A stretch of DNA of 64,000 nt from Paenibacillus sp. (GTDB lineage Bacteria > Bacillota > Bacilli > Paenibacillales > Paenibacillaceae): positions 22,200 through 86,199 of the forward strand of contig JAILZT010000019.1 of the NCBI GenBank assembly GCA_023512345.1, read 5' to 3'. The notes below the pieces were generated by a model. The model made no database searches and had not been told where the DNA came from. It saw only the letters and a list, made by a program, of their open reading frames with translations. The translations under genes and the position numbers were made by a program. Below are positions 41,983 to 50,710 of the stretch, piece after piece (position 1 is the stretch's first letter; each line of letters begins with the position of its first letter).

Positions 41983-44769
41983 ATGGACGAAGAAAGATAT
42001 CTCATTTTAATTAAAAGCAAAGATCGCACATCAGATATCGCATCATATGAACAGATGGGCCTCAATATACAGGTGACTTATAAGAGTTCCCCTAAAGTGT
42101 ACAATTACTTTGCAACTGATGTGGTCATCCTAAACAACCCTGATATTAAGGAAATAACAAAGGATCTAGCTATATTCAACAGGGATAACCCTTTGATTAA
42201 TGTTACTCGGCTGCTGGATTTCGGTCTGAGAGTGCGTGTGTTTTTTAGAAATGGAACAAATAAAGTGTACGAAACAGAGCATGTCCGAGTAGAAAGTAGC
42301 GGGGTGAAGACTTCTGACGCTAGGATGATCATGGATTATTGGCGAGCTATTTCCGGTCATATCAAGAACGGGGAAGAACAGCCGGACATGGAGGCTTTTG
42401 TAAAGCGGGAATTCGCTAAGCTCACCTTTGTGGATTCTGACTGTGTATTAAGTCATTATGTGAATGCACAGCCAGTGAAAGCGGACAACCTTGTCGATTT
42501 TAAACCTATTTTTCCGTTCAGATATAACCTGAGCCAGAAGACGGCTCTTGAACATGCTATGAGTAGTAAGATCAGTATTATCGAAGGTCCACCGGGTACA
42601 GGCAAAACCCAGACCATTCTTAATATATTGGCGAATTTGGCTGTTATGCAGCAGAAGACGGTGGCTGTGGTGTCAGGCAACAATGCTGCTGTTCAGAATG
42701 TGCGTGACAAGCTGGAGGCTGAAGGCTATCCTTTTTTGGTTGCAGCACTTGGAAATAAAGAAAACAAGAAAAGCTTCTTTGAAAACTTGTCTGTTGGGGA
42801 CGTCTCCGGCTGGAAGAGTGATCGGCCTGAATCAGAGATGCTGTCCAAAGTGCAGGAGTTGGATGGCCGAATTACCCGGCTAATGGATTTGGACGTTGAG
42901 AAGGCGCGCCTGAAGCAACAGTTCTCGGCGTATGTGTTGGAGCAAAAGCATTTTGAGAACTATTACACCAAGCAGGATGTCCAGCATATGGAGAAGTTGT
43001 CTTTCTATCGTGAGACACCTGAGCGGATTTTAGAGTTTATGAAAGACAGCCACCTTGCGGTGCGGAAGGGAAAAGAGAATGGCCTCTTTTACAAGTTCAA
43101 GCTTTTTGTCAAACATGGGTTTACCGAGCTTAAGTACTTGAAGGAACAGGGCGCAGATGTAATTCTGAATTTTCAACGGAAGTTCTATGCTCTGCGTATT
43201 GAAGAGCTATCGGGCCGTATTGACCAGATTGATCAAGAATTACACTCTCAATCTTATCAGTCTTTATTGGAACAGCATCAGCAAAATTCAGCTCAGCTTT
43301 TTCGGCATAGGTTGTATGAGAAGTATCGAGACTTACCCAAGGTGGAATGTAATGCGAAAAATTATATCGAGAACACAAACTTTAAATCCTTTATGAATTA
43401 TTATCCGATTGTGCTGAGTACTACTCATTCTTTGCGTAACTGTGTTCCCGCTAATTATCTGTTTGACTATGTCATTATTGATGAGTCTTCACAAGTGGAC
43501 CTTGTGACAGGAGCACTTGCGCTTTCCTGCTGCAAACGGGCTATCATTGTTGGAGATACAAATCAGTTACCGCAAATTGTTGACATGGAGATTGAGCAGA
43601 TTGTTGGAGACGCTGCATCCGTTGGAATAGACCAAGCTTATAGTTATTTTCAGCATAATCTACTGTCGTCAATGATTGCCCTTTACGGTGATGATATTCC
43701 CAAGGTGATGCTTAAAGAGCATTACCGATGTCATCCTAAAATCATTCAATTCTGTAATCTGAAGTACTATAACGGTGATCTGATAACATTTACAGCCGAA
43801 GAGGATACAGATGTTCCTTTGCTTATTTATAGAACGGCACCGGGTAATCACATGCGGGAAGTGACACAAGGGAAAAAGGGGAAGTTCAATCAGAGGGAAC
43901 TGGACGTTATTGAAGGAGAAGTTCTAGCGGGTTTGCAGGAAGTGGCTGCCAGTCATTCAGATATTGGTTTCGTCACTCCATACCGGAAGCAGGTTGAGAA
44001 AGCATCGGTACAGTTTGAGGAAGATATCGAGAGCGATACTATACATAAATATCAAGGCCGAGAGAAGCCAATAATGGTGATGTCCACGGTGTTAGATAGG
44101 ACCCGTTCTGGGAAAATAGGTATAAAATTTGTAAATGATCCTTGCAAGATCAATGTGGCGGTCTCCCGGGCGCAGAAGCAGTTCATTTTGGTGACCGACC
44201 ATACGTTATTTCGGAAATATGGTAATGAAATTGGCGATCTCACTCGGTACATGGAGTACAGCACACTGGATGACAATGTGGTGGAAAGTGAGGTCGTATC
44301 CATATTTGATTTGTTGTACCAAGAGTATTCGGACAAGCTCCGGGAATTTAGAGAAAGGGCTAAGGGGATTAACGTGTCCAAATATAAATCGGAGAATCTT
44401 ATGCAGGCGCTGCTTAAGGATATATTGCAGGAACCGGCTTATAACGGGTTTATACTGGGGAATCAGATCCTTCTTAAGAACCTTTTTTTGAATGTAGATA
44501 GGTTGGAGGAACATGAGCGGCGTTATGTTCGGAATAGGTCATCTGTTGATTTTGTGATCTATCATAAGTTGGATAAAACAGCGGCACTTGCCATTGAGGT
44601 GGATGGCTTTTCTTTTCATGAGGATAAACCAGAACAACTTAAGCGTGATGAGATGAAAGATAGCATTTTTAAAAAATATGGAATTAGGTTAAAGAGGTTC
44701 GCAACCAACGAAAGTTCGGAAGAGCAAGAGATTAGGGAACTACTGGATGCTATTGTACAATCAAGCTGA
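41983..44769 (+). CDS. UPF1-like SF1 helicase fused to a nuclease-like C-terminal domain
   Basis: A 928-residue protein; ATG 41983 follows AGAAGGAATAG, whereas the frame extends to 41860 without a ribosome site. The first ~190 residues are a unique domain. Helicase motifs: I EGPPGTGKTQT, II VIIDESSQVD, III GDTNQLPQI, IV-like LKEHYRCHPKI, V/VI YQGREKPIMVM and NVAVSRAQKQFILV. The insert between I and II is a coiled coil. The last ~110 residues (RSSVDFVIYH, ALAIEVDGFSFHE, RDEMKDSIFKKYGI) resemble the DUF2726/Vsr-type PD-(D/E)XK fold. It probably unwinds and cuts nucleic acid and may work with the McrBC-like genes upstream. Confidence 0.88.
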   Translation: MDEERYLILIKSKDRTSDIASYEQMGLNIQVTYKSSPKVYNYFATDVVILNNPDIKEITKDLAIFNRDNPLINVTRLLDFGLRVRVFFRNGTNKVYETEHVRVESSGVKTSDARMIMDYWRAISGHIKNGEEQPDMEAFVKREFAKLTFVDSDCVLSHYVNAQPVKADNLVDFKPIFPFRYNLSQKTALEHAMSSKISIIEGPPGTGKTQTILNILANLAVMQQKTVAVVSGNNAAVQNVRDKLEAEGYPFLVAALGNKENKKSFFENLSVGDVSGWKSDRPESEMLSKVQELDGRITRLMDLDVEKARLKQQFSAYVLEQKHFENYYTKQDVQHMEKLSFYRETPERILEFMKDSHLAVRKGKENGLFYKFKLFVKHGFTELKYLKEQGADVILNFQRKFYALRIEELSGRIDQIDQELHSQSYQSLLEQHQQNSAQLFRHRLYEKYRDLPKVECNAKNYIENTNFKSFMNYYPIVLSTTHSLRNCVPANYLFDYVIIDESSQVDLVTGALALSCCKRAIIVGDTNQLPQIVDMEIEQIVGDAASVGIDQAYSYFQHNLLSSMIALYGDDIPKVMLKEHYRCHPKIIQFCNLKYYNGDLITFTAEEDTDVPLLIYRTAPGNHMREVTQGKKGKFNQRELDVIEGEVLAGLQEVAASHSDIGFVTPYRKQVEKASVQFEEDIESDTIHKYQGREKPIMVMSTVLDRTRSGKIGIKFVNDPCKINVAVSRAQKQFILVTDHTLFRKYGNEIGDLTRYMEYSTLDDNVVESEVVSIFDLLYQEYSDKLREFRERAKGINVSKYKSENLMQALLKDILQEPAYNGFILGNQILLKNLFLNVDRLEEHERRYVRNRSSVDFVIYHKLDKTAALAIEVDGFSFHEDKPEQLKRDEMKDSIFKKYGIRLKRFATNESSEEQEIRELLDAIVQSS

Positions 44770-44847
44770 TGCTTGGCCCTTGTGTGGAAGATATTCAATG
44801 GATTAAAAGTTAAGACCAACCCCCCCCAAACAAAAGGAAGTGAACCA

Positions 44848-45555
44848 ATGAACTTCAAAACAGTTATGCAGGAGCTTGAAGCTCTAGGCAAGGAACGAAC
44901 TAAGAAAATTTATCTATCCAATGGCGCACATGAGCCGCTTTTTGGTGTGGCTACTGGCGTTATGAAGCCTATTTTTAAGAAAACTAAAATCAATCAACCT
45001 TTGGCTGAGCAGCTTTACGAGACAGGGAACTACGACGCAATGTATTTTGCGGGTATCATTGCAGACCCCAACGCAATGACTGCAGAGGATTTTGATCGTT
45101 GGATGGATGGGGCTTATTTTTATATGTTGTCCGATTTTGTGGTGGCCGTAACCTTGGCGGAAGCAGATATTGCACAAGAGGTTGCCGATAAATGGATCGC
45201 AAGCGGTGAAGAGCTAAGGATGTCAGCGGGCTGGAGTTGTTACTGCTGGCTGTTGGGTAATCGCCCAGACCATGAGTTTTCCGAGAGCAAACTTGCCAAT
45301 ATGCTTGAAATGGTGAAAAATACGATACACGACGCTCCCGAACGAGCCAAATATTCTATGAGTAATTTTATTTCCACGGTGGGGGTATCCTATATGCCGC
45401 TTCACGATAAGGCGGTCGAGACCGCAAAGGCAATATGCCCAGTAGAAGTCCAACGGGACAACAAACCAAGCAGTATCCTGAATCCTTCCGAAAATATTCA
45501 AAAGGCCGTAGATAAAGGGAGAATTGGTTTCAAACGAAAACATGTAAGGTGTTAA
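44848..45555 (+). CDS. AlkD-like DNA alkylation repair protein (HEAT repeats)
   Basis: A 235-residue all-helical protein; AAAGGAAGTG precedes ATG 44848. The pattern MQELEALGKERTKKIYLSNG, then YETGNYDAMYFAGIIAD and SCYCWLLGNRPDHEF, is that of the AlkC/AlkD HEAT-repeat glycosylase superfamily that removes alkylated bases. Some members lack activity or act as structure-specific DNA-binding proteins. It lies 78 bases after the helicase gene and may belong to the same transcript, but could equally be an unrelated housekeeping gene. A run of eight C lies just before its ribosome binding site. Confidence 0.8.
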   Translation: MNFKTVMQELEALGKERTKKIYLSNGAHEPLFGVATGVMKPIFKKTKINQPLAEQLYETGNYDAMYFAGIIADPNAMTAEDFDRWMDGAYFYMLSDFVVAVTLAEADIAQEVADKWIASGEELRMSAGWSCYCWLLGNRPDHEFSESKLANMLEMVKNTIHDAPERAKYSMSNFISTVGVSYMPLHDKAVETAKAICPVEVQRDNKPSSILNPSENIQKAVDKGRIGFKRKHVRC

Positions 45556-45556
45556 A

Positions 45557-45730
45557 CTAAAGACGCTGGGTGTTGATAAAAGACCAGATGTGAACGGCGG
45601 GCAGAGTACTGACAGCTCCACAGACAGCAAGTAAATAGTTAATACCCATAACCTGAGACACATCCAACACCTTCAAGGGAATGAATCCATTTTGTAAGAA
45701 ATGGAGATAACCTTGGAGGTGTTTTGCTTT
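45557..45730 (-). pseudogene. Possible C-terminal fragment of a membrane protein
   Basis: A minus-strand frame of ~57 codons ending at 45557 reads as a plausible membrane-protein end (QGYLHFLQNGFIPLKVLD, then MGINYLLAVCGAVSTLPAV). It faintly recalls MBOAT acyltransferase C-termini. No start or ribosome site; low confidence. Confidence 0.2.
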
Positions 45731-45798
45731 GGTAACCAGAATAAGTAATCCAGTAGCAATAAAAATGATTATAAAATACGGAATTGAGATGAACCCAT

Positions 45799-46443
45799 AT
45801 GAAACAGAAAATCGGTATTATAAAATTTGGTGGAATTACATTGATTATTTCGGGTATTCTCTTTTTTGCCCAATATCTATTTGTTTTACCCATGCCCAGT
45901 CCCCCACTCTCGGATGCACATCTGATGACATGGCTACAGGAATGGCGCTTTAATATCTCAATGGTGGACGAATTGTTGTTCTTTGCCACCTTATTGTTGA
46001 TACCTTCAATTGTTGCATTGTACCGAATATTGGTGAAGGTGGATAAAATCAAAACATGGCTCGGATGTGGTCTTGTAGCTGTCATCATACCTATCCATTT
46101 ATTCTTGGTCATCATCTTGGGGCGATTGGTCTATCCAGTGTATGATATTGAACTTTCACCTGACATCTACAAGCTGGTACTCAGCCTATACTATGGAGGC
46201 ATGCACGCTGTATCCCTCATACTGGGAGTGGCTACCATCCTATTGTGTTTTGTAATAAGAAGAAGTTCGATAGGCAAGTCTGTAGCCTATTTTGGTTTTG
46301 TGGTAGGGACATTGGACTTGATCGGCGCCTATCCCTGGTTGATTGGAACCGCTATGGTTTTTGTATCTCAGCTGTTTTTCCCCGCTTGGTTTGTCATTCT
46401 TGGTGTGAAGATACTGGGCAGATCAGAGGAAGAAGAAGGATAG
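45799..46443 (+). CDS. DUF4386-family membrane protein
   Basis: A 214-residue protein with about six membrane segments (first at 8-30, last at 184-205) and an acidic tail GRSEEEEG. The spacing of segments and the loop MPSPPLSDAHLMTWLQEWR fit the DUF4386 group, which has no known function. A weak GAGATGAA precedes ATG 45799. It is separated from the repair gene by ~240 bases and ended by a terminator, so it is a single-gene unit. Confidence 0.7.
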   Translation: MKQKIGIIKFGGITLIISGILFFAQYLFVLPMPSPPLSDAHLMTWLQEWRFNISMVDELLFFATLLLIPSIVALYRILVKVDKIKTWLGCGLVAVIIPIHLFLVIILGRLVYPVYDIELSPDIYKLVLSLYYGGMHAVSLILGVATILLCFVIRRSSIGKSVAYFGFVVGTLDLIGAYPWLIGTAMVFVSQLFFPAWFVILGVKILGRSEEEEG

Positions 46444-46463
46444 GTACGTAGTAATTGACTACT

Positions 46464-46497
46464 ATTACCTGTGACGACATGTCGCGGGTAATTTGTT
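46464..46497 (+). terminator. Terminator after the DUF4386 gene
   Basis: ATTACCTGTGAC (46464-46475) pairs with GTCGCGGGTAAT (46481-46492), one mismatch and one GU, followed by TTGTTG. Confidence 0.65.
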
Positions 46498-46609
46498 GTC
46501 TCCTGATTGGCTACAATTGGCCATTGCAAAAGAGGGTGCTAACCAAATGCAGTCCCTATCGTTTATACTAATAAGGTCATATCAATTCTAAGGAGCTACG
46601 GAACCTATT

Positions 46610-47773
46610 ATGAATAAAAAAGAAGTCGCGCACATACGCAAACAATTTAAGCTGGACCATGATATGCTCAAGATTTTTGATATTCTTAACGTATATATCA
46701 TGAAGGAAAGCAGTGAAATCTATCATTACGAGTGTATGCCATTTGAGCTGGTGGATCGAGAGAAGCAGGAGCTGTATATCGGCAATTTCAAAAAACTGCT
46801 GACCGGTGAGTTGGATCAGAAGATGTTCGAGTTAAAGTTTCATGAGGAAGCGGAGGAGCCTACGAAGGTGCTTCTTCATCAAGGGATGGTGACTGGAGAT
46901 TCTGAAGTCTGGCAGGACCTAATGCTCCTGCTCGTGGACAGAATGATCAAGGATACTAAGCTTGAACGGGATACGGTGGTGACTTTTGTGCGCGGGCAGT
47001 ACTTCCGTCCGACCAAGAGTCGAAATGATGAAGCTGAGGAGAGCGAGAAGAATGAGATGTTTGGGCATCCGTTCATCCTATGCAGTGTCAACACCACGGA
47101 ACCGCAGCGGAAATCGCTATTGTTCGATTATGCCGAGCGGGAGTTCAAGTACAATATCATCGTAGATCCTATCATCAAATTGAGTACGCCGGAACAGGGT
47201 TTCTTCTATCCAAGTGTTACGGACAATGCATCCGACATAAACCGCGTTCTATATTGCTCTGGCAAAGCCAATGAACCCAATCATCATTTCATCGATCATG
47301 TCCTGAACGCCGAGAAGACGGTAACGGCGAAGGAAGAGAGAGTTATTTTTGAAGAAATCGTGAAAGAAGTAGCGGGCGATCAATTCGACGTGTTAACACT
47401 GGCTCATGTATACGAGGAGATCCACCAGGTCATTGAATCCAACGAGGAGGAAGAAGCGCCTAAGCTGGATTTCAGAGATATTGAACGCGTGCTGACGGTA
47501 AGCGGTGTGGAGAATTTGACGGCGGAAAAGGTGGAGCGTGCCTTCGAGACGATCGTCGATGACCGGAACTATGAACTCAAAGCCAGCAGTGTGATTCCGA
47601 AGTTCACCACAAAGTCGATCAAGATCGAGACGAAGGTTGCGACCATTGCGGTCAGCCCGCAGGATTTAAGATATGTGAAACAGGTGAATTATCAGGGCAA
47701 ACGCTGCATCATGATCGAAATTGACGAGGATGTCGTGATTGAAGGCTTTACGCTGAATACGGAAATTTTGTAG
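46610..47773 (+). CDS. DUF4317-family cytoplasmic protein
   Basis: A 387-residue soluble acidic protein matching the DUF4317 group: N-terminal MNKKEVAHIRKQFKLDHDML and ILNVYIMKESSEIYHYECMPFE, a central HPFILCSVNTTEPQRKSLLFDY, and a C-terminal beta domain. The function is unknown; the family is common in Bacillota. No transmembrane segment or catalytic motif is visible. It appears monocistronic; downstream lies repeat copy 2. Confidence 0.85.
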   Translation: MNKKEVAHIRKQFKLDHDMLKIFDILNVYIMKESSEIYHYECMPFELVDREKQELYIGNFKKLLTGELDQKMFELKFHEEAEEPTKVLLHQGMVTGDSEVWQDLMLLLVDRMIKDTKLERDTVVTFVRGQYFRPTKSRNDEAEESEKNEMFGHPFILCSVNTTEPQRKSLLFDYAEREFKYNIIVDPIIKLSTPEQGFFYPSVTDNASDINRVLYCSGKANEPNHHFIDHVLNAEKTVTAKEERVIFEEIVKEVAGDQFDVLTLAHVYEEIHQVIESNEEEEAPKLDFRDIERVLTVSGVENLTAEKVERAFETIVDDRNYELKASSVIPKFTTKSIKIETKVATIAVSPQDLRYVKQVNYQGKRCIMIEIDEDVVIEGFTLNTEIL

Positions 47774-47874
47774 AGCGGAACACGGGAATTGCTGTCAGCC
47801 ACAGGATATTTTGTGATTTAACATCTACTTAACATGCCTCATATGATTACGTGATATAACAGTAACAACTAGTT

Positions 47875-48121
47875 ATAGATTGAACTTGAAAGATTGAGGA
47901 AAGGGAAAGGAGCGACGGAGGGGGATTTTGGAACTGTAGGAGCGTCAGCGTTCGCCCGAAAGCTTTCAGAAGGAAAGCTCGCATCGGAAGCATAAGCTGT
48001 CTCCTGATTTCAACTGCGAAAAGCGTTTTAAATCAAGAAATCGGGAGACAACAGCGGCCGGAAGTCCAAACATTCACCGCAGTTGCGACGGCCCTTTCCT
48101 CAAGGACTAAAGTTCAATCCT
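47875..48121 (+). repeat. Structured intergenic repeat, copy 2
   Basis: Same plan as 5464-5717: ATAGATTGAACTTGAA at the left end, AAAGTTCAATCCTT at the right, the AGCTTTC/GAAAGCT hairpin, and a long hairpin with arms 47999-48011 and 48037-48049. Base changes in the arms relative to copy 1 keep the pairing. It lies directly before the MFS gene and would be its leader. Confidence 0.8.
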
Positions 48122-48139
48122 TTAAAAGGTGGGTGTTAT

Positions 48140-49372
48140 ATGAAGTTAACCAAAGAGGAGAAATCATGGATTCTGTATGACTGCGGCAATTCAGCCTATT
48201 CGCTGGCCGTTACCACGGCGCTTTTGCCCATTGTATTTGGCATGTTCACGAATGTGAACAGCAGTATGGATTTGGGGTATTTTAATTCCATAGCTAGTAT
48301 TCTGGTTGCTATCCTTAGCCCGATTTTGGGGACGATCGCAGATTATAAGGATACGAAAAAGCGCTTCTTTGTATTCTTTGCCTTGATTGGTGTAATAGCT
48401 ACAGCTTCACTGGCATTCGTTGCACCTTCGAGCGGGCAGTGGCAGTTATTGATTGTTTTTTACATCCTATCAGCCATAGGTTTTGCCGGAGCGAATATTT
48501 TCTATGACTCCTTTTTGGTAGATGTTACGAATGATGAACGGATGGATAAGGTATCCACGAGAGGCTTTGCTTTTGGATATATCTCCAGTGTCATTCCATT
48601 TGGGATCAGCCTTGTGTTGATTCTGATAATGGGTATGGATAAGTCCATCGGATACCAGATTGGATTTATTATTACTGCTCTATGGTGGGGGCTGTTGACC
48701 GTACCAATGATCAGGGACGTGAAGCAGAGACACTATATTGAGCCTGAACCCAGACCGGTTGTGAGCAGCTTCCGAAGACTCGCAGACACCTTTAAAAATA
48801 TCCGGCAGCACAAAGGTGTATTTGTGTTCTTAATTGCTTACTTTTTCTATATTGATGGGGTAGATACCATTATTAAAATGGTGGTGCCCTATGCCACGTC
48901 AGTTCTAGGTGCGGATGCCTTCGACACTTTCACCTTACTTGGGATTTTACTAGTCATACAGATCATTGCATTCCCGTGTGCCATTCTCTACGGTAATCTA
49001 GCCAAGAAATACTCCGCCCGGACGATGATTATTGTTGGGATTTTCACCTATATCATCTCCTGTATCGCGGCTTTCTCTATAACATCAGTATGGCATATTT
49101 TTATTCTAGGTGCGTTGATCGGTTCGGCCCAGGGTGGAATCCAGGCGCTCAGCCGGTCCTATTATGCGAAGATTATTCCGAAGGAAAATTCCAATGAGTT
49201 CTTTGGTTTTTACAATATATTTGGCAAGTTTGCTGCGATTATCGGTCCTGCGGTGATGTCTTTAACAACCACCTTAACTGGAAATGCAAACGTTAGTATT
49301 TTAGCGATTATCCCGCTATTTTTGATTGGACTGGGCATATTTATAACTTTACCTAAGCAGCCGTCTGCATGA
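48140..49372 (+). CDS. MFS transporter, UMF1/Atg22-like family
   Basis: A 410-residue, 12-segment membrane protein. ATG 48140 has AAAAGGTGGG upstream; the open frame back to 48083 runs through the repeat and is rejected. The N-terminal LYDCGNSAYSLAVTTALLPI and FYDSFLVDVTNDERMDKVSTRGFAFGY are diagnostic of the UMF1 (vacuole effluxer Atg22-like) family. Substrates of bacterial members are unknown, possibly amino acids or sugars. Its leader is the repeat element at 47875, so any regulatory RNA effect of that repeat would act here. Confidence 0.9.
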   Translation: MKLTKEEKSWILYDCGNSAYSLAVTTALLPIVFGMFTNVNSSMDLGYFNSIASILVAILSPILGTIADYKDTKKRFFVFFALIGVIATASLAFVAPSSGQWQLLIVFYILSAIGFAGANIFYDSFLVDVTNDERMDKVSTRGFAFGYISSVIPFGISLVLILIMGMDKSIGYQIGFIITALWWGLLTVPMIRDVKQRHYIEPEPRPVVSSFRRLADTFKNIRQHKGVFVFLIAYFFYIDGVDTIIKMVVPYATSVLGADAFDTFTLLGILLVIQIIAFPCAILYGNLAKKYSARTMIIVGIFTYIISCIAAFSITSVWHIFILGALIGSAQGGIQALSRSYYAKIIPKENSNEFFGFYNIFGKFAAIIGPAVMSLTTTLTGNANVSILAIIPLFLIGLGIFITLPKQPSA

Positions 49373-49404
49373 TGGAATGATTCAAAATCATTTCAACCAT
49401 ACAT

Positions 49405-49452
49405 AACCTGATTCCTTCCTGCATTCTTAGTGTGGAGGGATCAGGTTTTTTA
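49405..49452 (+). terminator. Rho-independent terminator after the MFS gene
   Basis: AACCTGAT (49405-49412) pairs with ATCAGGTT (49440-49447), extended by CCTTCC/GGAGGG, followed by T-rich sequence. It is shared with the convergent gene. Confidence 0.75.
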
Positions 49453-49462
49453 TTCATGAATG

Positions 49463-50071
49463 TTAATCTTGGCACATAAAAAAATCCGGCTTAAGCAAAT
49501 ATTCTAACGGATAGATGTCTTCACGGGAAGACAGTAATCCTTTGAACACCGCGATGGGCTGCAAGTCCGAGTTATTTGAATAGCGGATTCCGAGATCTTC
49601 AGCCTTACTGAGTTGAACAATTATAAAAGCATCTTCTTTGTCGGTCAATTTGTAAAGGATATTCTCAGGATGGAGAACATTGTCTAAATGGTCCAAAGTA
49701 ATCAAATGGAACTCCTGACCTCTCCATTCCGTACGAATTGCTTTGAAGGCTTGGTTGCTTACAAGATCAACAAATCTATTTTTGCGTAAGGATAATTCTA
49801 TTCCCGTTATGTATCCAAGGTTATTCATATCGTTACCATACTCCGTATCATAACCTTTTCCAGAGTCCTCTCTGAAGGTATTCTCGCTAATAGGCATTTG
49901 AATAAGTGCTGGCGTTATATCTAAATCCGTTACATAGGGTATGTATATTTTTTCTTCGCTGACAGATTGGGTTAATTCGTTCAGATGTGCGTCATTGTAC
50001 TCCGTTTTTGGCGGGGTAAGATAAATATATCCCATACTAGAGTAGTCCCCGTGGTAGCAAGTAATTCTCAT
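49463..50071 (-). CDS. Unrecognised soluble protein, 202 aa
   Basis: A 202-residue acidic protein with AAAAGGAGCTG before the start at 50071. It begins MRITCYHGDYSSMGYIYL and ends YLLKPDFFMCQD. No signal peptide, membrane segment or known motif. The YIYLTPP start and VDLVSNQ, DHLDN stretches suggest a compact alpha/beta protein. It is convergent with the MFS gene and divergent from the Nudix gene. Function unknown. Confidence 0.7.
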   Translation of the reverse strand: MRITCYHGDYSSMGYIYLTPPKTEYNDAHLNELTQSVSEEKIYIPYVTDLDITPALIQMPISENTFREDSGKGYDTEYGNDMNNLGYITGIELSLRKNRFVDLVSNQAFKAIRTEWRGQEFHLITLDHLDNVLHPENILYKLTDKEDAFIIVQLSKAEDLGIRYSNNSDLQPIAVFKGLLSSREDIYPLEYLLKPDFFMCQD

Positions 50072-50195
50072 GTTTTTCAGCTCCTTTTAACTTGATGGTT
50101 ATTAGACGCAATAGTTATTAAAACGTTTCTATATATTGGATGAGAAAAAATAGGACTATTAACAAACGTACGTCCCCTAACAAGTGGAAGTGTTA

Positions 50196-50615
50196 ATGAT
50201 TGGGTATAATGAACCTATGAAGAAGCATATTCACGTAGTTGGAGCTGTCATTATCGAGAATGAAAAAATTCTTTGTGCGCAGCGAGGGGCAGCTAAAGCG
50301 ATGGCCTACAAGTGGGAATTTCCGGGCGGGAAGGTTGAGGAAGGAGAAACACCTCAGGCTGCACTAAAACGTGAGATTAATGAAGAAATGAACTGCATGA
50401 TTGAGATTGGCGAGGCGATTGAAACTACTGTGTACGAATACGACTTTGGCTTTGTACATCTGTCTACTTTCTATTGTCACCTGATAAGCGGTAAGCCTGC
50501 CTTGACTGAACATGTTGCCATCCGTTGGCTGCCCGCCCATGAACTGATGTCTCTGGATTGGGCCCCTGCTGACATTCCTGCTGTAGAAAAAATCCAGGAG
50601 ATGCTGGCGAAATAA
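50196..50615 (+). CDS. mutT: MutT-type Nudix hydrolase
   Basis: A ~139-residue protein. ATG 50196 has GGAAG upstream; ATG 50217 (giving MKKHIHVVGAVI) is the start most homologues use and remains possible. The Nudix box is complete: GGKVEEGETPQAALKREINEE plus M. The N-terminal HVVGAVIIENEKILCAQRG and the C-terminal VAIRWLPAHEL fit 8-oxo-dGTP diphosphatase or CTP pyrophosphohydrolase types. These remove oxidised or unusual nucleotides. Monocistronic with a strong bidirectional terminator. Confidence 0.9.
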   Translation: MIGYNEPMKKHIHVVGAVIIENEKILCAQRGAAKAMAYKWEFPGGKVEEGETPQAALKREINEEMNCMIEIGEAIETTVYEYDFGFVHLSTFYCHLISGKPALTEHVAIRWLPAHELMSLDWAPADIPAVEKIQEMLAK

Positions 50616-50662
50616 ACGAGCTTAAACAAACGACAGCTACGCTATAACCCACTGCCCTAATC

Positions 50663-50697
50663 AAAAAAAGCAGGAGACCAAGGTCTCCTGCTTTTTC
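50663..50697. terminator. Bidirectional terminator
   Basis: GCAGGAGACC (50670-50679) and GGTCTCCTGC (50682-50691), 10 bp perfect, with A7 on the left and T5 on the right. It serves the convergent Nudix and sstT genes. Confidence 0.9.
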
Positions 50698-50710
50698 ATG
50701 AACATTTCGT

